Source of the DNA: Candidatus Woesearchaeota archaeon
GTDB lineage: Archaea; Nanobdellota; Nanobdellia; Woesearchaeales; GW2011-AR4
Direction: 5' to 3'
DNA length: 64,000 bases
Assembly: GCA_016187465.1 (NCBI GenBank)
Contig: JACPJQ010000005.1
Location: 1-64,000 of the forward strand
A program made the position numbers and the translations under genes. Under the pieces are notes generated by a model. It was not told the DNA's origin and did not search any database. It was given only the letters and a program-made list of their open reading frames with translations. Below, one piece after another: positions 14,906 through 23,090 of this stretch; the stretch's first letter is position 1, and every line of letters begins with the position of its first letter.

Positions 14906-15844
14906 ATGAACAATCAGCCAGATTCAAATTTTAGATGGGGCTACGCAATATTTGTTCTGCTGCTGTTAAGCGTACTCGGATTCCTGGCTGTAGGCATATT
15001 GTCATTGTTTGTCGGGGTAAATGTTGAAGAGTTAAGCGGCAATGTTGCTTTAATACCTATTGACGGCGTGATTACAGGCAGTGAAGATTCCGGATTTCTT
15101 TTCGACACCACCACAAATTCCCTCGAGACCGTAGAAGTTATAGAAAAAGCCGATAAAAATCCAAACATCAAGGCAATAATACTTGAGATAAACAGCCCAG
15201 GCGGCTCTGCCGTAGCATCTGAAGAGATAGCAAACGCTGTCAAAAAGACAAACAAAACAACAGTTGCTTGGATAAGGGAAGTCGGAGCATCTGGAGCTTA
15301 TTGGGTGGCTTCATCTTCTGACTACATCATTGCCCACAGGGTTTCAATCACGGGCTCAATCGGAGTCATTGCTTCCTACTTGGAATTTCCGGGTTTATTG
15401 GAAAGGTACAACATAACTTACCAGAGGCTGGTTTCAGGCAAATACAAAGACATAGGAACCCCGTTCAAGGAGATGACTGCAGAGGAAAAAGACATATTCC
15501 AGCAGAATTTGGATTCTATAAGGGATTATTTTGCGGCAGAAGTCGCCAAAAACAGGAATTTGAACAAAAAGGACGTTGACAAAATCGCAAACGGCTTGTT
15601 TTATCTGGGCGCGCAGGCAAAAGAGCTTGGATTGGTTGATGAGATAGGCGGCAAAGATGAGGTAGTCGGCTACATAGAAAAAAAAGAAGGCATAAAGGCG
15701 GATATTGTAGAGTATAAAAAAGAAAAAACCTTGCTTGATGTTTTGAGCGATGTCCTGAGCAGGCAATCCTTTTTTGTTGGAAAGGGGATAGGCAGTTCAC
15801 TGCTCGATAAAAAAGCTGCATCAAGTATCAGCATAACAACTTAA
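14906..15844 (+). CDS. sppA: Signal peptide peptidase SppA (S49)
   Basis: 312 aa. N-terminal membrane helix (residues about 12-38), then the S49 core. Nucleophile Ser in REVGASGAYWVASSSD, catalytic Lys in LVSGKYKDIGTPF, structural NSPGGSAVASEEI loop, SITGSIGVIASYLEF. Degrades cleaved signal peptides or membrane protein fragments at the membrane. The length fits the short archaeal/Gram-positive form rather than the double-length E. coli enzyme. Follows the 64-aa gene after 3 nt. Confidence 0.93.
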   Translation: MNNQPDSNFRWGYAIFVLLLLSVLGFLAVGILSLFVGVNVEELSGNVALIPIDGVITGSEDSGFLFDTTTNSLETVEVIEKADKNPNIKAIILEINSPGGSAVASEEIANAVKKTNKTTVAWIREVGASGAYWVASSSDYIIAHRVSITGSIGVIASYLEFPGLLERYNITYQRLVSGKYKDIGTPFKEMTAEEKDIFQQNLDSIRDYFAAEVAKNRNLNKKDVDKIANGLFYLGAQAKELGLVDEIGGKDEVVGYIEKKEGIKADIVEYKKEKTLLDVLSDVLSRQSFFVGKGIGSSLLDKKAASSISITT

Positions 15845-15849
15845 TCCCC

Positions 15850-16050
15850 ATGAACAAGAATATACTGCCCCTATTGAGAAAAATACTCGGGATTATATTA
15901 ATTATAATAGGCGTCGTATCGGGCTTTATTCCCATAATCCAGGGTTGGATATTCATCCTAGCCGGATTGCTGCTTCTGGGCGTAAAAAAACAAACAATAA
16001 AAAAACAGGCAAACAATATCAAGAAATGGCTTAGCAGGCTAAAATTCTGA
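15850..16050 (+). CDS. Small PGPGW-like membrane protein
   Basis: 66 aa. One long or two short hydrophobic helices with the pattern LGIILIIIGVVSGFIP and GWIFILAGLLLLG, resembling the PGPGW transmembrane family (proline-glycine turn followed by GW). Basic C-terminal tail (KKQTIKKQANNIKKW). Starts 5 nt after the sppA stop, so it belongs to the same operon. Confidence 0.7.
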   Translation: MNKNILPLLRKILGIILIIIGVVSGFIPIIQGWIFILAGLLLLGVKKQTIKKQANNIKKWLSRLKF

Positions 16051-16117
16051 TTCTGCAAAATGAATAACAAAATTTAAATAATAGTGGATGAAAGAATGCC
16101 ATAAAAGAGGCTGGTAA

Positions 16118-16381
16118 ATGGTGAGCGGCAAAACAAATGTTTTTGAGATGGTTCTTTTGGTGGTTGGGGTAGGCTCTGCTGTGCTTGGCTTTCAGCTTAT
16201 AAGCCGCGTTTACAGGGGTGACAACCAGATAAGCTGGCTTATGGTGATTGCTATTTTCAGCTGGCTTACTCTGCTTGTGATGTTCATCCTGCTCAGCCTG
16301 ATGGTGGATGTCTCAAAAAAGGAGCTTAGTGAGATTAAGGCATTGACAGAATTGCTTTCAAAAGGCAAAAATAAAAAGTGA
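16118..16381 (+). CDS. Small membrane protein, 87 aa
   Basis: Two transmembrane helices (MVLLVVGVGSAVLGFQLI; WLMVIAIFSWLTLLVMFILL) separated by a charged loop, ending in a cytoplasmic amphipathic helix (SKKELSEIKALTELLSKGK). A weak Shine-Dalgarno-like GGCTGGT and TATA-like TTTAAATAATAG lie upstream. Unrecognised; converges with the dph2-like gene 4 bp away. Confidence 0.65.
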   Translation: MVSGKTNVFEMVLLVVGVGSAVLGFQLISRVYRGDNQISWLMVIAIFSWLTLLVMFILLSLMVDVSKKELSEIKALTELLSKGKNKK

Positions 16382-16385
16382 TGGA

Positions 16386-17078
16386 TTATTGGGCAGTTAT
16401 TGTAAGCAGTTGCATCTTCTCTATGTCGCTTAAGTCCACCAAAGGCCTGGGAAATTTTGAATAATCGTCCAATATCCTGCTGCATGCTGTATTGACCCAG
16501 CACTGCACAAACGGGAAGTTCTCAACTTGATTGAAGTCCAAAGTATCTGACACGAAAATATAGCAATTTTTGTCTTTCAATTGCTCTTTCAATTCCACTG
16601 CCTTCCTGTAATTGTTCTGCCCTGGCTTTAATGAGACCAGAATGCCTATTTCTGTTGACTCCAAAAATTTAAGGTATGCCGCTTTTCTTTTCTTGTTATA
16701 CTTTTCTACGTCTGTTCTGTCTATTTTTGACATCACGGCATTTAGAGGGTCATAGCAGAAAACTTCATTGTCTGTGCCCAATGCTATTCCCAATGGATGA
16801 AATATGCCTGTTCCAATGTAAAGGAATGCATCAACCTTGTCCTTTATCTTGTCTGCTCCGCTGACATCGCAGCCAAGCAGCTGCCCTTCATATTTCTGCC
16901 GTGATTTGTCTGCAAATATTTTTTTGCCTTTGCCCTCGAGAAAATGCTTTATTTCATCAATAAAATCGAGAAATTGGACTGTTGTTGCCAGCCCTATTCT
17001 TTCAGGCAATGCGCTTGCGTCTAAATTTGACAAGCCTATTTTCCCTCTATAGCGCCCTTCCACCATCATCAATTTCAT
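16386..17078 (-). CDS. dph2: Dph2-type diphthamide synthase lacking the N-terminal domain
   Basis: 230 aa against about 330-350 for archaeal Dph2. What is present matches domains 2 and 3: DASALPERIGLATTVQF, QKYEGQLLGCDVSG with C70, DAFLYIGTGIFHPLGIAL, and FVQCWVNTACSRILDDY with C199. These are two of the three Cys that hold the [4Fe-4S] cluster; the first, in the missing N-terminal domain, has no counterpart here. Dph2 makes the 3-amino-3-carboxypropyl radical that modifies a His of EF-2. No coding sequence for domain 1 is visible upstream (17079-17195). Confidence 0.8.
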   Translation of the reverse strand: MKLMMVEGRYRGKIGLSNLDASALPERIGLATTVQFLDFIDEIKHFLEGKGKKIFADKSRQKYEGQLLGCDVSGADKIKDKVDAFLYIGTGIFHPLGIALGTDNEVFCYDPLNAVMSKIDRTDVEKYNKKRKAAYLKFLESTEIGILVSLKPGQNNYRKAVELKEQLKDKNCYIFVSDTLDFNQVENFPFVQCWVNTACSRILDDYSKFPRPLVDLSDIEKMQLLTITAQ

Positions 17079-17195
17079 AATGATTTAAGTTTGTTTGGAG
17101 TGTATATAAATGTTTTTGGTTAGTTAGTTAGTTAGCAGTTACCACATCCAAGTATAAACAATTGTTTTTAAAGATAAAGCCAGAGATTTGATGCA

Positions 17196-19103
17196 ATGGC
17201 TGAGTTGAAGAGGGTTCTTGGGTTTTGGACGATATTGTCTTTGGCTATTGGCTCGATTATGGGCACGGGCCTGTTCTTCGGGGCAAGCATAGGGGCAAGC
17301 TATTCAGGAAATGCTTCCATTCTAACTTGGGTCATTTTGAGCATCATCGCTGTTTACATCAGCATGTATTTCGCTGAGCTTGTCTCGATGTATCCCAAAG
17401 CAGGAGGGGTGTATGAGTTCAGCAAGCACGCCTACAGCAGGTTTTTTTCCTTTCTGATGGGGTGGACTGCATGGATTATTGGCAACCTGACAACATCACT
17501 GCTTGTTGTTGCCGCTATTGATTATTTTATACCATCGCAATCGCAATTTCTGCTTAAGATAGGTATAAGCATTGTGCTGATTATATCGCTGAATTTGGTT
17601 GCTTACTTCGGTGTTGAAGAGAGCGCATTGCTGCTTGTGATGTTTGCAATCATCACCATTGCAGTCCTGCTGTCATTGATTGTGCCGGGAATATTCGAGA
17701 TGAGCGTATCAAATTTTACTCCGTTTTTCATTTCAGGCATTTCGTCGATTCTTATCACGGCATTTTTCATTTCGGAAAGCTTTTTCGGATGGGAAAGCGC
17801 TACATACCTTTCAGAAGAAACTCAAGAGCCTGAAAAAGTCATACCAAAAGCACTTATAATCGGAACAATAGTGGTGGGGATTCTTGGCACTTTAATAACT
17901 GTTGTTGCGCTTGGGGTTATACCCTGGGCAACATTGGCTAAATCATCAGTGCCGCTCTCAGATATAGCACGGCGTATGTTTGGCAGCATAGGAGCTCAGG
18001 CTCTCAATATCGGGGTTTTTGTCACGCTTATAGGCTCTGCTGCCGGCAGTATAATAACAATGCCGCGCCTCATACTTGCATTGGCCAGAGATAAATTGTT
18101 TATATCCCAGCTGAGCAGCATACATGAAAAATTCAAAACTCCGCACAAAGCAATAGTATTCCAGACAATAGTCTCATTGATAATTTTAGGCATGACCTTT
18201 GGCAGATACGAGCAGCTGCTGAGCATGCTGGTTCCTCTTGGATTTATAATGTATTTTTTTGTCATCCTGTCAGTGCCCGTATTAAGAAAAAAAGAGCCCA
18301 ACATAAAGAGGGGATTCAGTGTGCCTTTCGCATCAACAGGCTCGGGCATTGTGATGGGGTTGCTTGTTGGCGTGGTGTACCTTTGGGCTGTTTCAGAGCA
18401 CGGCGCCTTGAACATCTTAAAATTAGGGTTATCGTTTATATTCGCAGGCGTGCCAATCTACTTAATGCTTGAAACATACTACAATCCCGACGCCATAATA
18501 AAAATCAATGACTCTTTGGCTTATATGACCCTGCTTTCAGAATGGATAATCCTCCCAAAAAATACAAGAAAAGAGATAATTGCATTGCTGGGGGATGTAA
18601 AAGGAAAAAAAGTTCTTGAATTCGGGTGCTCTGTCGGGACACTGACTTTGCATCTTGCGGATGCTGTGAAGCCAAATGGCAGAATATATGCAACTGACCT
18701 TTCGAGAAGGGACTTGCTCATAACAAAGAAAAGGCTGATGAAAAGAGGCCATAGCCATGTCATTGTGATTCATGACGAGCACCAAGTGAACCGTGTTCAT
18801 CCGTCAATTCCTCATGTAGATGCAATTGTCAGCATGGGCATGATGGGCTACATGCAGGATGTGAAGAAAGTGCTGAAGGAAATGAGGGATTTGCTTCCAT
18901 ACGGCGGAAAAATAGTTTTTGTTGATTATGTGGATTTCTTTAAGCTGATACCGAATGTTGCATGGCTGTCAAAAGACAAGGTGATAGAAAAAATGTTCAG
19001 GGATGCGGGCTTTTCAGTTTTTGTGACTAGGAAAAAAGGATTGTTCTGGAATTACGTTTATGTTTATGGAATCAAGTTTCAGGAGGATATACCTTATATT
19101 TAA
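17196..19103 (+). CDS. Amino-acid permease (APC) fused to a SAM methyltransferase
   Basis: 635 aa. Residues 1-430 form a 12-helix APC transporter, opening LSLAIGSIMGTGLFFGAS (helix 1 G-S/T-G motif), with ESFFGWESATYLSEET in the helix 6 region. Residues about 445-635 form a class I methyltransferase: motif I KKVLEFGCSVGTLTLHLA (472-488), acidic strand-2 end D501 in IYATDLS, motif post-I VDAIVSMGMMGYM, then MRDLLPYGGKIVFVDYV. No stop or restart lies between the halves. The substrate of either half is unknown; a methylated amine or amino acid product coupled to transport is one possibility. Confidence 0.9.
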   Translation: MAELKRVLGFWTILSLAIGSIMGTGLFFGASIGASYSGNASILTWVILSIIAVYISMYFAELVSMYPKAGGVYEFSKHAYSRFFSFLMGWTAWIIGNLTTSLLVVAAIDYFIPSQSQFLLKIGISIVLIISLNLVAYFGVEESALLLVMFAIITIAVLLSLIVPGIFEMSVSNFTPFFISGISSILITAFFISESFFGWESATYLSEETQEPEKVIPKALIIGTIVVGILGTLITVVALGVIPWATLAKSSVPLSDIARRMFGSIGAQALNIGVFVTLIGSAAGSIITMPRLILALARDKLFISQLSSIHEKFKTPHKAIVFQTIVSLIILGMTFGRYEQLLSMLVPLGFIMYFFVILSVPVLRKKEPNIKRGFSVPFASTGSGIVMGLLVGVVYLWAVSEHGALNILKLGLSFIFAGVPIYLMLETYYNPDAIIKINDSLAYMTLLSEWIILPKNTRKEIIALLGDVKGKKVLEFGCSVGTLTLHLADAVKPNGRIYATDLSRRDLLITKKRLMKRGHSHVIVIHDEHQVNRVHPSIPHVDAIVSMGMMGYMQDVKKVLKEMRDLLPYGGKIVFVDYVDFFKLIPNVAWLSKDKVIEKMFRDAGFSVFVTRKKGLFWNYVYVYGIKFQEDIPYI

Positions 19104-19154
19104 CAGTTGCACCAATACAGCGGAGGCGTTGTCGCTGTCAATTCTATCTTTCCA

Positions 19155-19547
19155 TTAACCTTTCTTTATTTCTATTCTTCCGTTAACCTTTCTTATTATG
19201 TTATATCCTGTGCTCAAATTTCCTATCACATTGGACGGCAAAAACCTCACATACTCATAGTTGCTATAGTTCACTATAAGCTCTCTGTTTGAGGTTATAT
19301 TGATTGCGTAAGCTAAGCCATTTATAGTTAATGGCATTGTGAAGTTCCTTTCATAGCCGTCATTGAATGCTTCAGCCATCTCAATTTCGCGATATGCGAA
19401 GTTTGATATGTCCTCGGCAATTTTTTTATTTGCATCCTCCCTTGATTCCAGAATTTTTGAGCCCATGACCGCAAAAAATCCAAGCGCAGCCACAAGCATA
19501 AAAGAAGCCAAGACAATAAACTCCATGGCAGATTGTGCTTTGCCCAT
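19155..19547 (-). CDS. Archaeal pilin-like protein (class III signal peptide)
   Basis: 130 aa. N terminus MGKAQSAMEFIVLASFMLV: a short basic leader, cleavage site before QSAMEF, then the hydrophobic assembly helix, as in archaeal type IV pilins. The remainder is beta-rich with potential N-glycosylation sites (NFT, NIT, NYS, NLS). Last gene of the minus-strand pilus locus; the next gene ends 2 nt away. Confidence 0.85.
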   Translation of the reverse strand: MGKAQSAMEFIVLASFMLVAALGFFAVMGSKILESREDANKKIAEDISNFAYREIEMAEAFNDGYERNFTMPLTINGLAYAINITSNRELIVNYSNYEYVRFLPSNVIGNLSTGYNIIRKVNGRIEIKKG

Positions 19548-19548
19548 T

Positions 19549-20034
19549 TTATATGGTTGTAATTGTTACAGCGTTCGCGGTTATTGCCTCAACTTTAACT
19601 TTCTTAAACCCAGAGCTTCCAAGCTGCGGAATCTGGCACACAGATGGAGGAGGACTGCAACCTGTGGTCGTTATTAAAACCGAAGAAAAAAACACAAGTT
19701 CTGTATCTCCAACGCTGGACGACACAGTGAATACCAGCTCCCTTCCGTCAATAATTTTTGCGCCTTGCACTCTGTCCGGAACATTCAGCTCCAAAACAGT
19801 TTTCGAGCCTTGCCCTGAATAAAAGATGGATTCTGACGCGTCAATTATTCCCCTTCCAAGCTTTGTCACTTGGGCATCTGAGATTTCCTGGCTCGACTCT
19901 TTGGAGTAGCTGTAGAACAGGTAAGTGGTTGGCACTACGATAAGAAAAGTCAGAGCTACAATCATTACATACTCCAAAGACGACTGCCCTTTAAACGATT
20001 TAGCTGGACGTGACTCTCCCATTGATTTTGCCAT
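19549..20034 (-). CDS. Archaeal pilin-like protein
   Basis: 161 aa. Class III leader ending KSFKGQSSLEYVMIVALTFL; the E at +5 after cleavage (QSSLEY) is the classic pilin residue. Contains CSPPPSVC, probably a disulfide loop. Its 5' end overlaps the upstream pilin gene by 35 nt; a shorter start (MGESRP) is possible. Confidence 0.82.
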   Translation of the reverse strand: MAKSMGESRPAKSFKGQSSLEYVMIVALTFLIVVPTTYLFYSYSKESSQEISDAQVTKLGRGIIDASESIFYSGQGSKTVLELNVPDRVQGAKIIDGRELVFTVSSSVGDTELVFFSSVLITTTGCSPPPSVCQIPQLGSSGFKKVKVEAITANAVTITTI

Positions 20035-20473
20035 TGATTATGTGATTGGGCTGTGAAGGCGTGTTAATTGCATAATACCTCATAGTTATCTTTAATTCAG
20101 CTCTCTGGTTTGGAAGATAGCCTCCGCCGCTGCAGGACGAGAATGTCAAATCAAGTTGCGTGTCGTGCGCCCAGTTAAAATTAACGGCAGGCGGCGTGCA
20201 CGATATTGCAGGGTTTGCATCGTTTGTTATCTGAAGCAGGTTTACCCTTACATCCTCTCCTATGCCGTTGTTCAGTTTAATTCTTACCTGACTCGGCCTT
20301 AAGCTGAAATCCAGGCATCTAAACTGCGACGGGAAAATGCATTTCTGCGGCAGAAACTTCCCAAAATCAAAAATCCCAAAGTAATACAAGGCGCTCATGG
20401 TGAGTATTATGACCAAAAAACCCCACACATACGTGCTTAGAAATTCCATTGCTGCCTGTGATTTAGCGCGCAT
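20000..20473 (-). CDS. Archaeal pilin-like protein
   Basis: 157 aa, MRAKSQAAMEFLSTYVWGFLV leader/helix, then a head with KCIFPSQFRCLDFSL and a later CTPPAV...SSCSGGGY, likely two disulfides. Closely similar in plan to the next upstream pilin (20560-21045): both have P-x-K/R-C-x-F-P-x-x-F-x-C, W-A-x-x-T-x-L-D-L-T-F and a C-terminal YYxxNxxx segment. These two are paralogues, probably major and minor subunits. Confidence 0.86.
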   Translation of the reverse strand: MRAKSQAAMEFLSTYVWGFLVIILTMSALYYFGIFDFGKFLPQKCIFPSQFRCLDFSLRPSQVRIKLNNGIGEDVRVNLLQITNDANPAISCTPPAVNFNWAHDTQLDLTFSSCSGGGYLPNQRAELKITMRYYAINTPSQPNHIINGKINGRVTSS

Positions 20474-20559
20474 ATTGCCTCTTTTTAATTAATCAAAACA
20501 TTCCAGATGATTGCAAAACAAAAAATAAAGAAAGAGGTATTTAAAAGTTTTGTTAGGTT

Positions 20560-21045
20560 TTACACTATAGTTGAGTATATTTCTCCTCTCGCTTGTTTTC
20601 CGTAAGCAGCGCCGCTTTTTACTTCATAGTAATCAATGGTCAATAAAACCTTTCCCTTGTCTCCTGTTACGAATCCTACTGCTGCAGAATTGCAGCCTGT
20701 GAATGTAAGATCAAGAGTAGTGCCAGATGCCCAGTTTACTGGGTTTGCAGGGTTTGTACAAGCAAATGGTGTAGTCCCTTCACTGCTTTCAGTCAGGGCA
20801 GTGACTGTAATTGTTTCGCCTACACTATTCTTTAGCCTAAGCCTTACTTCATTATTCGTCGCGTCTATTTGATAATCAACGCATTCAAATTCAGCCGGAA
20901 AATTGCATCTGTTCGGAAGCAGCTTGCTCGGGCTCAAAATCCCGAAATAAGCCAAAGTGCCTATCATGATTAGAATGATTAAAAACGCCCATCCGTATGT
21001 TGTGAGAAATTCTAATGCTGCCTGTGATTTTCTTTCAAATGCCAT
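20560..21045 (-). CDS. Archaeal pilin-like protein (probable major subunit)
   Basis: 161 aa from the ATG at 21045 (MAFERKSQAALEFLTTYGWA); a Shine-Dalgarno GAGGT lies 8 nt upstream of this ATG, favouring it over ATG 21051. Class III signal: FERKSQ|AALEF. Head domain with conserved Cys (RCNFPAEFECVDY, CTNPANPVNWASG, TGCNSAA). Separated from the next pilin by 86 bp of AT-rich sequence. It may be exported and assembled by the ATPase and TadC-like proteins encoded upstream. Confidence 0.88.
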   Translation of the reverse strand: MAFERKSQAALEFLTTYGWAFLIILIMIGTLAYFGILSPSKLLPNRCNFPAEFECVDYQIDATNNEVRLRLKNSVGETITVTALTESSEGTTPFACTNPANPVNWASGTTLDLTFTGCNSAAVGFVTGDKGKVLLTIDYYEVKSGAAYGKQARGEIYSTIV

Positions 21046-21175
21046 TATCATCAACCTCTTTGGTATTTTACAACTATTATTAGATTTTTGTTTTGGTTTA
21101 AATTATTTATTTTAATTCTATTTTAACTTATGTATATAAAGCTTTCGATTTTCCGGCTTTGACTCAAAGTCATTA

Positions 21176-22201
21176 TCATATAATTCCCCCAAATACCATG
21201 CCAAGCACTTTTAAAAAAAGGAAATACAGAGCGCCTGAGCCGAAAATATATATGGGAATGTATTTGACTCCTCCCTTCACATCTCCTTTCTCAACAATAG
21301 ATACTATAAGCGAGGAAAACAAAGAAATCACAAAAATAGCCACGAGTGAGAACGTCCTGAAATCAGCAGGGTCCATACCTACATTTGAGAATGAAAAAGG
21401 CAGATTGGAAACTCTTTGGGTTGCAACAGCAAGCTGGCCCATAAAGCCGACTATAAGGGAAAGCAGGTGGTAGGAAAGAGCAAAAAGCAGAGGGCTTATT
21501 GCAATAACAATAACTGAAATGAATATCACATAGGCAACTGCAGCCGCAGACATCTCGTCTTTCAGCTCTTTTGTCTCCTTTATATTTGCGACAAGCCTGT
21601 CTATAAGATTCGACACATTGCCTCCGCTCTCCACTTCGCTTATTATCAAGTCAACAGTGCGCCTGAGCATTAATGAGTCGTATTTTTCCGTAAGCTCCGA
21701 CAGAGCCTTGCTTATTTCATATCCTGTCATTACTTTTTTTGAGGCTTTTGCCATCTCGCTTCCCAGAACATCAAACCTCGGCTTTATGGCGCTCCATAAC
21801 GCCGTCTCAAAAGTCATTCCGCCTTTTAAATTGGCCGCGAGTATCTGCAGAAAATCAGGAAGCTGCTCCTCCATCCTTCTTGTCCTTTGGTATATTTTTA
21901 AGTCCAGATAAAAATAAGTTAGGAGTATGAACAGTGTGGCAAAAGATAAGAGACCCACCGCCCAGAATAGGAAAGTGTAAACAAATTTTACAAGCAAACT
22001 AAGATTAGTTATATAGGGATAAACAAAAAAGAAGAAAACAAGCCCGGTAATAACAACTGAAATGTAAAAAAGCATTCCAAAAAACCTGTACGGAACCTCA
22101 TTAAAACCGGCTTTCAGCAGGTATTTTCTTAGATTGGGTATCACCCTTTTGGGAACAAAAGCCTTTCCAAATTCCTCCAAAAATATTATTCTGAATGCCA
22201 T
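21176..22201 (-). CDS. TadC/GspF-like pilus membrane platform protein 1
   Basis: 341 aa, T2SSF fold. Two hydrophobic N-terminal helices (FYISVVITGLVFFFFVYPYI and following), the cytoplasmic T2SSF domain MEEQLPDFLQILAANLKGGMTFETAL...SEVESGGNVSNLIDRL, then C-terminal helices. It is the inner-membrane platform on which the ATPase acts. Adjoins the next T2SSF gene with no gap (22201/22202). Confidence 0.9.
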   Translation of the reverse strand: MAFRIIFLEEFGKAFVPKRVIPNLRKYLLKAGFNEVPYRFFGMLFYISVVITGLVFFFFVYPYITNLSLLVKFVYTFLFWAVGLLSFATLFILLTYFYLDLKIYQRTRRMEEQLPDFLQILAANLKGGMTFETALWSAIKPRFDVLGSEMAKASKKVMTGYEISKALSELTEKYDSLMLRRTVDLIISEVESGGNVSNLIDRLVANIKETKELKDEMSAAAVAYVIFISVIVIAISPLLFALSYHLLSLIVGFMGQLAVATQRVSNLPFSFSNVGMDPADFRTFSLVAIFVISLFSSLIVSIVEKGDVKGGVKYIPIYIFGSGALYFLFLKVLGMVFGGII

Positions 22202-23029
22202 TTACAGGCTCACCATCGGTCTTATGGATTTAAAGAGCGTCATGAAAATAAACTCAAGCACCAATATAAAAAAAATGAACAGTAGCAGGCCCTCGAGGTT
22301 TATTGCAAGGCTTATGAAGCTGGATAGGACAATGAACATTGCCACCCCAAGAGACGGCAGAATAACAGCTGCCAGCATGTAAAAGATAACCAAAGTGTTT
22401 AATTTCTTCCCGTATTTCTTTATTTCAAGCGCTTCCTCTTTTGTTATCTCGTCCAAGACAGACTCGAGCGGCTTTGTCACGTCTATGCCGAGCTGAAGCG
22501 CATTGTTTACATGGAATAAGATTTTCCTCAGCTTGTCAGACGGGGAGTAAATCATTGCATTGTTCAGCGCGTCCTCTATAGTTCTGCCTGTGCCTATGTC
22601 GTTAACAATTTCCTTGATGTACTTCGATGCAATGCCCCTGCTGGTGGATGTCTCTATAAGCGCGTTCAAAAGAGGCCTTCCTGAATAAAGCTTGACAAGA
22701 AGATACCTTCCTATAAAAAGCACTTCCTTGTTGATTTCACGCTCTCTCTTCCTTATTTTGGCTCTTATGCTGATTATAAAGAATTCAAAAAACAGGAAAA
22801 ACAGCACAAGGAATATCGGAAAAATCAGGAAAAGCGGCAGCTTTGCTTTTCTAAGCACGAAAAAAAAAAGGATCAGCATTGCTGAAGAGTACAATGCCGC
22901 AATCTTGAGACTTTTGGTTATATAGCTCACAGGAGTGTAAGCCATATTTGCCATTCTCAGCTCGGTTTTCAGTTTTGGAAAAAACGAAACCACTTTGCTT
23001 ATGAAATCAATTTCAAACACCTCAGCCAA
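22202..23029 (-). CDS. TadB/C-like pilus membrane platform protein 2
   Basis: 275 aa. Two helices (IAALYSSAMLILFFFVLRK; LFLIFPIFLVLFFLFFEFF), a T2SSF domain (KEVLFIGRYLLVKLYSGRPLLNALIE..., VNNALQLGIDVTKPLESVLDEI) and two C-terminal helices. Archaeal type IV pili often use two such proteins as a heterodimer. Translationally linked to the preceding genes of the locus. Confidence 0.88.
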   Translation of the reverse strand: MAEVFEIDFISKVVSFFPKLKTELRMANMAYTPVSYITKSLKIAALYSSAMLILFFFVLRKAKLPLFLIFPIFLVLFFLFFEFFIISIRAKIRKREREINKEVLFIGRYLLVKLYSGRPLLNALIETSTSRGIASKYIKEIVNDIGTGRTIEDALNNAMIYSPSDKLRKILFHVNNALQLGIDVTKPLESVLDEITKEEALEIKKYGKKLNTLVIFYMLAAVILPSLGVAMFIVLSSFISLAINLEGLLLFIFFILVLEFIFMTLFKSIRPMVSL

Positions 23030-23090
23030 AGCCGTTGGGCTTGCAGTTTAATGTGATTCAATATCCCGATATCAAAAATTATCTCAAATT

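Noticed and set aside
17110-17140. GTTAGTTAGTTAG short tandem repeat
   Set aside because: Only three units, no structural or coding consequence seen.
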